A stretch of 64,000 nt of DNA from Hyaloperonospora brassicae. Lineage: Eukaryota; Oomycota; Peronosporomycetes; Peronosporales; Peronosporaceae. Below are positions 26,031 through 37,349 of the stretch, in pieces (position 1 is the stretch's first letter; each line of letters starts with the position of its first letter). Location of the stretch: positions 248,001 through 312,000 of the forward strand of contig CANTFL010000634.1 of assembly GCA_947650285.1 (NCBI GenBank). The letters run 5' to 3'. Below the pieces are notes generated by a model. The model was not told the origin of the DNA, made no database searches, and was given only the letters and a program-made list of their open reading frames with translations. Position numbers and translations under genes: made by a program.

Positions 26031-27869
26031 TTATAATCATTCCACGGATATTACATTTGTATAATTTGATCTTGTATCATCTTATTCACTTAATGACGTA
26101 AGTTAGATTAATGCAAACAATAATGACCTCGCTAATTTCATCTGCTACGTCTTATTTATCCAAGATATGATTTCGGTGGTGGATCGACCGCCATTTGGTT
26201 AGTGCTCATATTAAAAATTGCTAATATATATTACAAACTGTTTACAAAAACACAGCCCATGCCGTCGTTCATGTTAAGGATGAATTGATTCGGAGTATAA
26301 TATGATATTGTTTAAATAATATAATATGTGGGCATCGTGCCCGTAAGAAAATATCTAACGGTCAGTTGAGACCTAAGCTCTTCCACCATATTTCGACTCA
26401 CGCATGTACATCATTGTTGTCGAGATTCTCAACGAGAAAAGCTACAGATTTAGGATCAGTGATGGAAGTGGCTAATAAGTGACTTTTTAATTGAGTTTTC
26501 CACAGACTTGACTATAACGAAAAATCATATTGTAAACGCTTATCTGTCCAGCTTGATGTTGCATATTTTATTTTACATTGGTGAAATTTGGTGGAGGTAT
26601 GAGCTTATATAATGTATAATAATAATCTTTCAAAGACATTTAAAGCGCATCCAATGGTTCCCTCCGAGAACTATATTAAATTAGAGTGTATAGGTAATAC
26701 GTGCTCTATTTTTTAATAAGTTGCTAGAGATGTCTACATCTTACTTTCAGAAAGATGATTGGTACATAAATTACATAACCCTGTTCTCAAAATAAATATG
26801 AGAATTTGTCCAATTTTTTCGCATGGAGAGTGTTCTCACCGATCGACAAGTTTGCTTCGTTGAAGTATTATTGCATGTTATGGATACGCATATATCATTT
26901 TTCGTAATCCGTTTTCACCGTATACGCTATAATTTAATATTTTTAGAGTGGTTCCCATGAAATGAGATCGTTAAGGACTGTTGCAGCAGCATTTTTAAGT
27001 ATGCTTTACAAAATCTGAACAATTGTTACTGCGAATGCCGATGTCGATGTGACGGAACCAAATCCAAATAATCAAGTTTAGAATGTAGATAACTATGATT
27101 GACAACAGTTGATGATAAAGATGATGCTTCTTAGCACAAAAAGGGTCAATTTAAGTAGCGCTAAATAGTGAAATCCTATTAAAAATATAAAAGTTGAGTG
27201 AAAAAGTGATCGAACAATTTCGCAACGGAATGATGAATGGCTTTTCAGTTGGTAGTCAAATTTTATATATATAATGAGGTGGAATATTTTCACTGAGTAT
27301 ATTACGCCATCCGCGATCGCAGGCATGCACTTAAGCACTTACGATCGCGTTAAAAAAAGATATCGATCCTTGATATTAGTGAGCAATACGCTACACCTAA
27401 CCTGCAATCGTTTTTAAACTTAAATATCCGACCGCGGTCGAAAGGAAGTCTGAAAGAAACAACTAGGTAGGTACGACCACACGCGATACACGATCGACTA
27501 TCGAGAATTTAATGGCTATCCGCGATGCAAGGTCAAAGGCAAGATCACGTCATTTAAATAGCTATACTAAACCACACGATCCGCGTTTCGTACAAACATT
27601 TTTGAAAAATGCATAGAAATTTAAAACTTTTTGTGTCATTATTAAGTGTCAAGTGCAATATGAAAATAAGTTATGTGAACAAAATAAAAGATTTAGACTA
27701 ACCTATTTGTGCTAGCAAATATTATTATGAATATTGATTTAAAGTGAGTTTTTATACTATACTACGTTTGATTTAAGAAACAAAAACTGTAAAAAGACAT
27801 ATATTCGGAGCTTATATCAATCAAAAAACTTACGAAAATTCGTACGATAAAAATCTAAATATCTTTGTA
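26031..27869. other. AT-rich DNA without recognisable genes
   Basis: No supported gene. A small GCGATCG / CGATCGC inverted pair lies near 27313..27345. Confidence 0.5.
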
Positions 27870-28031
27870 GAAATTCGGTCTTTATCACTCAGCTTTTCGT
27901 TGTTCAGCAGCCATTCCACCAATTGGGGCCTCTGATTGGTTATAGTGGCAAATCAGAACTTAATATTCAACGACTTCCCTGACCCCTGACAGCATCCACC
28001 TCGCACTACCATTTTGACCACCTCTCCTATC
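27870..28031 (+). repeat. MULE left TIR
   Basis: Pairs in inverted orientation with 30303..30466. The outermost matched bases are GAAATTC on the left and GAATTTC on the right. Confidence 0.8.
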
Positions 28032-29149
28032 TTTTATTTTACGATTAACAGCCTTGCACTCTTCAATATAAACGCTTTGCCGCACGCATTAATCTCTTTT
28101 ACAAAGCACATGCATTGTGTTCAACAAACTGCCTTATCAGTGTCTGCAGAACTAAAAGAGCCTTTAATCATCAGTACCAATAATTTAAGTCTCATATTGG
28201 GGTTGCTCTTTCGAGAAGTACCTGTCATGATCGGTTTCGATTCGTCAAAATCACAAATTTCGGACTTCTAGACCTACTACTAACAATAAATCTAACGGTA
28301 AAGTTAAATTTACTGGTGCTAATGGTAATGATTGATGATAGGTGCAGGAATAATAGCCGGCTGCTTGGAAGATTCGACATCTTTGGAGCCGCACTGGATC
28401 AATCAACGTAGCATCCACATGCTTAAACAGGGATGGTATTTGCTGTATTTAGCATATGGAACGACCTCGTGTCTGCACTCGCACAGGGTCACAGATAACG
28501 ATCTCAGAGACTGCCAAAACACAATTAAGGAGAAAGCGCTTGCGATGGGATGGGGCATCGACATATTTGCCTGCAATCTTTCATAATGCTGTCATGATTG
28601 CAACTGGCGAGGGCACGACCGTGACATCATTCAACATAGACCGATATTAGTACATCTCGATGAAGAAATGCATGGGCATTAAGATAGCCTATTCTAGATA
28701 TTAACAAGCCTAACAGTTGAAGTTATTAGCCTGTCTCTTTCAGTCCATGCAACATTGTCGAAGTATACACCCTTGACAATACCCATCCTTTTTAGGCCGC
28801 TGCTGATATTGCTGATGCGCAGCACGTAAACCTCTTTTCGAAATTATTACGTTTACCGGTGAAAACATCGGACCAAGCTGTGTGTTTACAATGGCACGCT
28901 AATTTGCATTTTCTGCACAACAACAGCAAAATGACCTTCACAAGCAAGGCAAACTGCCGAATCCACCCGAGAGTAGGTCACCTTAATAAATGAGTTGTTG
29001 GAAAGACACGGGAGATAATAATCGATGTATCATATAACCTTCTTGTTAACACATCAATTTATTTCTTGAGAGCAGCATGGGCACTCTCTACGCGTGATGC
29101 CGTAACGAAAAAAATGACGTTTATTACGCAGGAAAGCATCGACATATTT

Positions 29150-30071
29150 CTCCTTTAACGTATTTCAAGTCGTCTTAACATGGCGCATCGAGGCAGCAGG
29201 TAAGGTGGCATGCATTAAGCTAAGTTGAGTCTCATAATCTTCTATATTTTGGCAGCAACCACTCTGTTCCAAGCCTTATTGAACCCTTCCTAGGTCTTCA
29301 CCCTTTCATATGTTACCTTTGCTTGGCCAAAATGTTTTAGCTGATATGCCAGCGGCATAGTAAGCAATGCGCGCTTGAGAACGTCCCGGCCAGCGCGTTC
29401 TTTAGTGCAAGCTGCCTATTAGTAACAAAGGTGATTGCTGTGTCTAGTCCATACGCCTGGATAACTTCTTGACTATGACGCATTGCCCACCGGTAGTCGG
29501 CCGAAGTCTCGTCCCGCATGAAATAGTAAGCAAAGGTAAATGTACCGTTTGTTGCTGTGACACCAAAAATGTGGAGGAGACTGAGTCCATTTCTGTTTGT
29601 CTTGTATGTTGTTTATATTAATAAAACACAACCAGCACTGTTCTTTCGACAATTCTCCTTTGCCAATCGGAATATTATCAGCAGGTGAGTAAGCTGCTGT
29701 TGTGGGTCAACCTGAAAGAAGTAATCACTTGCTTACAAAGATTTTAAAAGAGCTGGTAGCGGAGAGCCGTCCACCATCATCCTTTTACATTCTGCATGAC
29801 GCAGGTCTTAAACGTCTTGAGCTGTGTCTAAGGCGTCATAGTTCTGTCGCAGTGATGTTACTATGCGGCTAGGTGTCACGCTAGCACGTGTTAGAACCAA
29901 GGCTTCTTGCCGAGCCTCCTTATTCAAAGTACGCCTTCGTGGATAGGCAGAACGGTTGACAAAGGAATTGAGGTTGTGATCTCCATTAGCAAATTGTATC
30001 ATCCAATCATCAGCTTCTCCTTTACGTATACTGTACTTAAACAAGCAGCCAGTGCTGCGACGGGATGACAT
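29150..30071 (-). pseudogene. MULE transposase remnant
   Basis: The segment 29337..29519 reads as the MULE transposase core: a WAMRHSQEVIQAYG stretch, VTNRQLALKNALAGTF around a catalytic acidic residue, and LLCRWHIS, matching the family's C-x2-H end. Upstream, 29808..30071 encodes a basic N-terminal stretch (MSSRRSTGCLFKYSIRKGE) of the type found in FAR1/MULE proteins. Further C-terminal fragments, broken by stops, can be followed leftward past 29150. The protein would bind the TIRs and cut the element out; here it cannot be produced. Confidence 0.72.
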
Positions 30072-30302
30072 TTTCTGGCGAAGTCTAGCACCTGGGGATT
30101 TGACTGGGGGGTTTGACTGTAAGCAAACAAGAGTTACAGCTTTTTAAATCACAGATTTTCTTATTGTCGACCCTTCTCATGTGTGTAGTAACAACAACAT
30201 AGCCTTTTAGCTGCGCAAGAGCATCAATTGCGGCTCCTGTCTCATCCACGGAACCTTAAGCAAGCTGCTGAAGGGGTGCATAGCTATTTATTGTGAATTG
30301 AG

Positions 30303-30466
30303 AGAGAAGAAAGGTGGTCAAAATGGTAGTGCGAGGTGGTTGCTGTCAGGGGTCAGGGAAGTCGTTGAATATTAAGTTCTGATTTGCCACTAGAACCAAT
30401 CAGAGGCCCTAATCGGTGGAATGGCTGCTGAACAACGAAAAGGTGAGTGATAAAAAAAGGAATTTC
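30303..30466 (-). repeat. MULE right TIR
   Basis: Inverted partner of 27870..28031. Confidence 0.8.
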
Positions 30467-31242
30467 TTTTTTTATTAAATACCGTTTGATTAGGTGGCGG
30501 ACGTCGTATGCTACCGCACCAGACGTGCGCGTCTTTGTTTTTATAAAAAATTAGCTGATATAGACGACATACGACGCTGCCCCGAAGTTTACGGGCTAAA
30601 AAAGTGGTAAAATATGGTAGACTTATTTACGTTTAACATTATTCAAGCTGCTATGTGTCAACTTTTCAACGCCTCTGCAGGATGCGTTCCTGGCTACTTG
30701 AGGTACAGAAACAACAGAATAAATGCTATATATAAGTTACAATCTTCGAATTATTTGGCCTGGGATCAAGAACTCTCAACACACCCATTAACTGCGGTCG
30801 GACGCAACAATACATCAGAGTACAACGTAAAACTTTGAGATGGTGCAAGTGGCCATGAGTTCAATCGCATTACATTCTAAATGTGTATCAAATCGATATA
30901 CGCGAGATATCGGTGACTCAAATCGAACACTATACAATTGTGCCCGTAATAGTGTAAAAATATCCACAAATGGTCTAGGTATGTCAAAATCGGTTAATTT
31001 AACACCGGCAAGCGTCTACCAGAACAGTTCACCCTAACAATGGGTACAAAATGTGGAGAAGAAAGCGTTTATCCTAACAATGGGTAAAAATGTGGAGAAG
31101 ATAGCGTAACACACAAAAACGGAGTTTCCCCCTTACTCTCGGATGTCTAAGCGCAAGTCTAGAGTCGTGAGTTTACAATTCTGTGATCGCCGCTCCACCA
31201 ATCTATCTTAAGTCTACAAAGCCACACATTCAAATATGTAGT
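30467..31242. other. Intergenic DNA with a 39-bp tandem duplication
   Basis: At 31033..31071 and 31072..31109 a 39-bp unit (CCTAACAATGGGTA... GTGGAGAAGA) is repeated back to back with a few differences. Near 30489..30576 a CGTCGTATG / CATACGACG inverted pair is present. No gene is supported. Confidence 0.55.
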
Positions 31243-31247
31243 AAAGA

Positions 31248-31567
31248 AGTAATGGGCCACCCCGTTACATAAGTAATTTCGATTAAGTTTACATGTTACT
31301 TAAGTAGGGGTGTTGCTTTCGAAGTAGCGAAAGTAGCACGTCGTATCTTTTATCTGGTTGAATGGGCTCAGCACCATTATTAGCCAGTAAGATATTGGCA
31401 TGTACATTGAGTGGTTCCCATGAGTCCAAGGGACCCATTCGTAATTAGGATGATCCAAAAGACAAAAATATAAACAGAGTTAAAAAAACTTAACATTAGA
31501 CTTGGGTTTTGAGCTTCCATCAAAACAATAGTGTACGTTAAGTAACGGGTATTCTAGCCCCTTTACA
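31248..31567 (+). repeat. E3 5' LTR
   Basis: 320 bp, ending CCCTTTACA, followed by CC and the PBS. Confidence 0.93.
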
Positions 31568-31569
31568 CC

Positions 31570-31581
31570 TGGTAGCACTTA
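31570..31581 (+). other. E3 primer-binding site
   Basis: TGGTAGCACTTA, starting two bases after the LTR; the same first nine bases as in E1 and E2. Confidence 0.6.
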
Positions 31582-31593
31582 GTAGTCCTTCCC

Positions 31594-32624
31594 ATGCCCG
31601 AGTTTGGGATGAGCGATTCGTCGTACTTTGACGTTCCGGACGTGAGTCTGGAGCACGCGACTTTTCCCCATCTCACCGGTGTTGAATGGGAATCCATAAA
31701 TTGCCTCGCGGCGATATCTGGAGAGGCATTCGTTGTGTCGCTGATGGACAGCGTCTCGCCATACACGACTACATGGCTCACGAGCTCGCCAGATAATATC
31801 GGCGAGGTTTAACCCCCTCGCAGACTTCACGGAACGATGCCGTGAAGATGGAGACATCCGTCTACTCTGGCGAAGGAAACGAACGCTTGTCTTTGTCGCG
31901 TTCGTTTCGAGAAGTTGACATTGCTATCGCCTCGAGACTTATTGAGGCTCCTCAAGCGAAGGTCAACTTCCTTCATTCCCGTCTCGCTGTGAAAGCCAAG
32001 GAGTGAGCCTAAAGTAAACTCGTTGTGGACGAGAACGCGTTCCTTACTCTGTAAGTCATCCAGAGTGACCTTCGGCTCGCCTGTGAGCCGCCACAGGAAA
32101 ATAGTTTGATGCGTTCAAGATTCCTGTCCTTGCGACAAGGTAAGATGTCCATGCGCGACTACGTACAGATGACTCGACATCTGGCGTCGTGCATTGTCAC
32201 GCATCCCATGGACATGTACACACAAGTGAACGTGTTTGTCGATGGCATGCGTGAGGGGCAGACTCGTCTATCGCTGGAACGCGCGGAGCCTGACACGTTG
32301 GAGGAGGCTTTCGCTATCTCCCTCCGTGCGGACTTCAGAGTCACTAAGGCCCATACCAAGCCTTCAGTTGTTACCGCTGTCAGATCAGCGGGCCCGGAAC
32401 CTATGGAGATCGATGTAATTGAGTCGTCGATTGACCGACGACGCGCTACGTCCTACAAGGGCGACGTCCGTAGCGGACGTCAGATGATCTGCTTTCGATG
32501 CCGAAAGCCGGGACATCGCGCGGCTGAATGCCGCGCACCAGCATCGAAGTCAGTACATACGACGGACACCCATCATAAGGGAAGTGCTCCGCTAACTCGT
32601 CCAAAAAACGGACGAGACCAGTAG
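31594..32624 (+). pseudogene. E3 gag with CCHC zinc knuckle (broken)
   Basis: ATG at 31594 opens a 72-codon N-terminal piece resembling the E2 Gag start (FPHLTGVEWESIN here, FTHLSDIEWGAVE in E2). About 290 bp of out-of-frame sequence follow, then 32109..32624 covers the end of capsid and the nucleocapsid knuckle CFRCRKPGHRAAEC (C-X2-C-X4-H-X4-C). The stop TAG at 32622..32624 lies inside the frameshift stem-loop. Much of the capsid core is missing relative to E2. Confidence 0.78.
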
Positions 32625-32641
32625 GTGCAGAGCGCCCTACT
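32603..32641 (+). promoter_or_regulatory. E3 gag-pro -1 frameshift signal
   Basis: The gag frame reads ccA AAA AAC at 32601..32609, the classic strong -1 slippery heptamer. After 10 nt comes the stem AGTAGG / CCTACT (32620..32625 with 32636..32641), which contains the gag TAG stop. The protease frame is -1 relative to gag. The same layout is found in the E1/E2 family. Confidence 0.75.
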
Positions 32642-32692
32642 ATGTTGAAGGTAGGTCCGGGTTCACTGGTGGCAGCCTGACCTCCCAGCCTA

Positions 32693-33130
32693 TCAGTGCT
32701 GTGTGCACGGTTAAATGCCACCACCAAGAGTGGTGATTCACGCCTGATTATTGTTAATCTACATGTCGCCGGTATCTGGTGACGTCTACGAGCGCTCCTG
32801 GACTCATCAGCGACAAACAATTTCTTTCGTGAATCCTGCGTGTCAATGCTGCCACCCAGCATCCAGGTCCACGAGGGACCTGGCCAAGTTGTTGTCAAGC
32901 TCGCTGACGGGAAACTACGCCGCGTATCGCGGCGCGAAATGTCGTTGCCGTACACTTTTGACGGATTTCGCAGCATTTACAATTTATTGGTGATTGAGAT
33001 GAATTATGCATTCGATTGCATCCTGGGCATGCCATTGTTGGTAAGATACAAGCCCAAGACCGACTGGTTAGCCATATCACTGAGACGTCGAAGCATATTC
33101 GACGTCAGCGAAGCGTTCACCTATCTCTTG
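32693..33130 (+). pseudogene. E3 protease (inactivated)
   Basis: The -1 frame carries a retropepsin-like region: LRALLDSSATNNFFRES at the active site and CILGMPLL as the partner motif. The catalytic D-S-G has become D-S-S, so the flexible Gly is lost. A TGA just upstream (near 32779) and another near 32678 interrupt the frame. Confidence 0.7.
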
Positions 33131-33285
33131 GTGTCTCCAAGTGATTGGCCGAACGTTACAGTCGTGGACCGTACATCCACGCCGCCGGCGGTACACAGAG
33201 TGGGTGATTACCTCTCTATATCGCTTGTTCCGTGCCCCTACGCACGAGTGACGATATCTCCTCACTTTGCACTGAGGAGTCTGAC

Positions 33286-33621
33286 GTGGACGAGCAGTGG
33301 CTCCCGCGCGAAGACGACGCGGTCGAACAGAGGTTCTCGCACGAGAGAGCGGTGGTCGAACACGAACAGATGTTCCCACCTGCACCCATTGTGGTCGAGC
33401 AGAGGGTCCCACAAGGGCAAGATGTGGCCGAGCTGGGGCTCGCCACCGAGTGTGACTTGGATGGACAAGAGTCTCTACGTGCGAACATGATGGTCGAACA
33501 GGGGTTCCCATCATCGCCCACTGTGGTCGAACAGAGGTTCCCACATGAGCAAGACGTGGTCGAGCAAGGGCTTCCACACGAGTTTTTGGCGGTCGAGCAG
33601 GGGATCCCGCATCATGCGTCG
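33286..33621 (+). repeat. 11-residue tandem repeats in the E3 Pol linker
   Basis: In the frame 33232..33966 the region between protease and RT is made of repeats of consensus V-V-E-Q-x-F/L-P-H-E-x-x, for example [22 protein letters not shown] and [11 protein letters not shown]. There are about seven to nine copies, earlier ones more degenerate. Strongly acidic and probably unstructured. E1/E2 have a Ser/Glu-rich linker here but no such array. Confidence 0.75.
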
Positions 33622-34079
33622 ACGGACGAGTATAGGTTACTCCCGTCGCGCAATTTTGACACCCTGGATGAGGGCATCCAACGTCTAGAGGGGGGTGCGG
33701 ATTTAACACCTGACTGCGGTTCGCCAGCTTCGAGCATGTACTCGAAGCACGATGGGGACGCAAGCTACGAGAACTCAGCGTTGGAATGTTTCCACGCTAT
33801 TGTGTACGTGGACGGGAGTCTACAAAGGCGCCAATACATTGTGTCGCGAGTCCACCTCGCGACGCGCCGTCGATTACGAGCCTTCCAGGACTCTTCTGAA
33901 ACCTTTTTCTACGCGACCTTAAGGGAGGCACGGTGGAACAAGTATGTCTGGTCACTAACGAGGTGACCTATGAGGAGAATGAGGAGCGAATGACGCGCCC
34001 TCTAAGCGCTGAACAAAAGTCAGCGCGTTAAGAAAGATTTGCGTCGCATTCTTGGGAGGCTCTGCGCGAGTCTAATAAC

Positions 34080-34987
34080 CCTGTCTACGACATTGCTCGA
34101 GAGTACGCCGACGTGTTCCCGGAAAAATTTCCGCCTGAACTCCCTGCCGATCGTGGCGTGCGGCACGAGATAGATCTCGTTCCATGATCTAAATATTGTG
34201 TGACACGCCAGTGGCCGTTGCCTCGAGACCAAGTCGAGGCTATTAATGCATTCTTTGAAGGTCATTACAAGGCCGGTCATGTGCGTGAGAGTGTCTTTCC
34301 CCATTTGAGTCCAACCTTCTGCGTGAAGAAGGCTACGGGAGGCTGGCGTATAGTGCATGCGTTTAGCAAGCTCAACGATGCCACTATTACTGCTCAAACG
34401 CCTATCCTTAGGTAAGACATGGTTCTAAACTCTATGTCAGGTAGCGTCATCTTCAGCGCCATCGATTTGACCGATGGCTTCTACCAGATCTTGATGCGAC
34501 AGAGTGACATACAACTCACTACGGTGAGCACCCCGAGCGGTATGCTATGGAAGTGGCTGGTGATGCCACAAGGATTGAAGAACGCGCCAGCCACTTTCAA
34601 TCGCATGGTATCTCAAGTGTTGAGACCGCTTCGAGACTTTGCTCCTAGCTACTTCTATGACATTTTTGTCCACAGTCGCACTGGGGGCATCTCAGTGCTG
34701 TCCAAGTTTATCTTCAACAATTGAAGCAGGTGTTCCAAGTCATGCGGAATAACAAGTTATATGCGAATTTGAAGAAGTGCGTATTCTGTGCACCGGAGAT
34801 TCCGGTGCTGGGCTGCTACGTGAGCAAATCGGGTGTTCGAGTCGATCTAGAGAAGGTGTTGTCAATCTGTATTTGTCCCACACCCAAGAATCCTACGGAG
34901 TTGCGTCAATGGCTCGGTCTAGGTAATTACTTGCATAAGTACACAAAGAATTACGCCGGTTTTATACACCCCTGTAGTCACTTCTGA
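34080..34987 (+). pseudogene. E3 reverse transcriptase (catalytic box mutated)
   Basis: Pieces 34200..34415, 34419..34724 and 34721..34987 spell RT: VKKATGGWRIVHAFSKLN, MPQGLKNAPATFNRM, and the catalytic box as SYFYDIFVHS in place of YFDD. The first Asp of the pair is Tyr, which removes a metal ligand. Stops at about 34187, 34414 and 34723 and a frame change further inactivate it. Confidence 0.85.
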
Positions 34988-35070
34988 AGAAAGACGCCAC
35001 GTGGTCGTGGCGCCCCAAACATCAAGCTGCCTTTGACGCAGTAAAGAAGAGCCTGGCGTCGGCGCCAAGG

Positions 35071-35580
35071 TTGATACTCCCTGACGACACCAAGCCGTTT
35101 CACGTGATGTGTGATGCAAGTGACTTTGCAATTGGTTGCGCCCTCATGCGGTTTGATCATGAGAGCCGTGAAAGAGTCGTGAGCTACCAATCGCGACAGA
35201 TGAAGCCGGTGGAGAAGAACTTTTCAATTCACGATAAGGAACTGCTAGCGATGCGCTACGTACTCATCGATTTTCGTGTCCACCTACTCAGCGAACGCAC
35301 GTTCGTCCTGTATACGGATCATGCATCGCTGCGAACAGCAATGAAGAGCCCACACCTGTCACAACGGATGGCACGGTGGCTCTCTTTTTTCTCCGAGTAC
35401 AACTTCGTCGTGCACTACAAGCCAGGAAAGACTTTCATTCTTGCTGACGCACTGTCACGACGTCCAATTTATGATCCTCGTATGTCACTGAGTCGTTCGG
35501 CAACTGACGACGACGATGAAGACGATCGATGTGCGACGTGTGTGTCGTTGAATCTAACTCAATTCACACCCGAGTTATGA
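35071..35580 (+). pseudogene. E3 RNase H domain
   Basis: Contains HVMCDASDFAIGCALMRFD, a KELLAMRY segment and YTDHASLRTAMKSPHLSQRM, covering the Asp, Glu and Asp ligands. ADALSRRP marks its end. It is open for 170 codons, but separated from the RT by a stop near 34985. Confidence 0.8.
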
Positions 35581-35769
35581 ATTTTTCGATTAAATTGTCG
35601 CGGCTTACGCGAACGATTCGAATTACGCGGACATTATTGCCTATCTGCGCGCTTCAGAAGTGCTGCAATGAAAGCTCTTTCGCGAACGAAGCGTGAACAC
35701 ATTTAACGATACAGTATAGACGGTAATTCGCTGTTATACAGCATCGATGAAAACGATGGACCTCGAACG

Positions 35770-36540
35770 GTGACCGCGAATGACTTGGATTTGCGTACTC
35801 GTATCATCCACGAGTACCATGACGCCCCGATTGGCGGTCATCTGGGCCGCGAAAAGACATTCGCGGCTGTCTCGCGTGACTCCTTCTGGCCCCACATGTA
35901 CAAGTGGGTTCTCAACTGGGTTCGCACCTTCGAAATTTGTCAGCGCGTGAAGCCATCTCCATCGTCGCAGTCACCCGTGCGACCCCTGCCAATTGCATCT
36001 CAGGCTTGGAGCTCTGTCTCAATAGACTTGATCTTCAGGCTTCCAACAGAAGGCCAAGACCGAACGGGTATTCTGGTCGTTGTGGACAGATTCAGCAAAA
36101 TGACACATCTGGTGCCTGTTAATGCAACGATCACCGCGGCTGAGACCGCAGCGCACTTCATAGACACTGTATTTCGCCATCACGGTCTACCAGACAACAT
36201 TGTCTTGGACCGTGATCCTCGTTTCACATCTGCCTTTTGGACGTCATTGTTCGAGTTGCTTGGCACAAAGCTGCAAATGTCGTCAGCAGTCCATCCGGAA
36301 ACGGATGGGCAAACAGAGAGAGTTAATCGGGTCCTCGAAGATGTTCTTCGAAGCTATGCAACTTCCTTTACGAGTTAGAGTGCATTTTTGCCACTCGCGG
36401 AGTTTGCACTCGACAACGCGGTTCACGCGTCAACGGGGTTGACGCCATTTTTTGCAAATTTGGCCCGTCCTCCTCGTGTGCCTACTCTTCTTGCCGTGGG
36501 TCAACCCACGGCTCTTTGTAGGTCCGCTCTGGCATTCTGA
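35770..36540 (+). pseudogene. E3 integrase core
   Basis: 35770..36378 has the zinc-binding His/Cys pairs (HDAPIGGHLGREKT, CQRVKPS) and the DDE core (SIDLIFRL, LDRDPRF, DGQTERVNRVLED). A TAG at 36376 replaces what the family consensus suggests is Trp; the frame then reads on with FLPLAEFALDNAVHAST to about 36535. Confidence 0.83.
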
Positions 36541-36566
36541 GCGCGAATGTTGTTACCCGTTCCAAA

Positions 36567-37349
36567 GTGAAGTCTTCTGTTTTGACGCCACGTGACGTGG
36601 CGTCTTCGCTAGCTCAATGGACTGCACAGACGCTGATTGACCCTTCTTCGGGTATGCGAAACCCTAAGGCCAACTACGCGCCGATTGAATCGGCGCGACC
36701 AATTGATGACATGGCGGTGTCAGAGTTTATACTCCAACGTCAAGCCATTACGAGGTTTGTACGCGATACTCTTTGATCTGCAGTGGATAAACAGAAAGGT
36801 AATGCAGACAAACGTGGAAGAAGGAACACGAGTACATTCAAGAAGGGTGATCGTGTATTGTTATCTACCTAATGCCTACGAGATTCAGCAGTAACCAATC
36901 TTGGCGCGAGAAAACTTGCGCCTAGTTTCATCGGACCATTCACGGGACTCAAGGCGATCGGCGACGCATACACGCTGGACATCCTTTCGTCACTGCGACT
37001 TCATACGACTTTTTACGTCGGAAGGCTCAAGGAGTATCGTCCAGCTACGCTTCACGGGTTGGCTCCGTCCTCGGAGTCAAAGGCTCATAGTTCGACCTTC
37101 CCTCTCGCCTTGCTTGACGCGCCAGTGACATCGGACGCGGCTCCGTCCCAGTCTGCGCGTGCCCAAGAACCTGGCGTTTTAGGTTCTGCATCCGTTCACG
37201 CAGCTCGCGGTTCGACTGTTGGATCTCGTTCGCTGTTCACTCAGCCCGCGCAGCTCGATCAAGGGCAGCTTCAGCTTCCATCTGGGCATCGACAGCCTTG
37301 TTCACAACCGCATCTACAGCGTACTGGGCAACCAGGACGCCAGCAGTAG
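36567..37349 (+). pseudogene. E3 integrase C-terminal region
   Basis: 36567..36776 aligns with the pre-GPY part (LQRQAITRFVRDTL). After frame breaks, a segment from about 36930 reads SFIGPFTGLKAIGDAYTL and then FYVGRLKEYRP, the GPY/F domain signature. No chromodomain was recognised downstream, unlike E1/E2. Confidence 0.65.

Larger units (their letters stand above)
27870..30466 (-). mobile_element. Decayed Mutator-like (MULE) DNA transposon
   Basis: Long terminal inverted repeats of about 162 bp bound a 2.6-kb unit: 27870..28031 pairs with 30303..30466 with only scattered differences, for example a shared TTCCCTGACCCCTGACAGCA. The interior carries MULE transposase fragments on the minus strand. 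Long TIRs plus this transposase are diagnostic of MULEs. The flanking 8-11 bp duplication expected for the family was not found, so the exact ends could be off by a few bases. Numerous stops show it is inactive. Confidence 0.82.
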
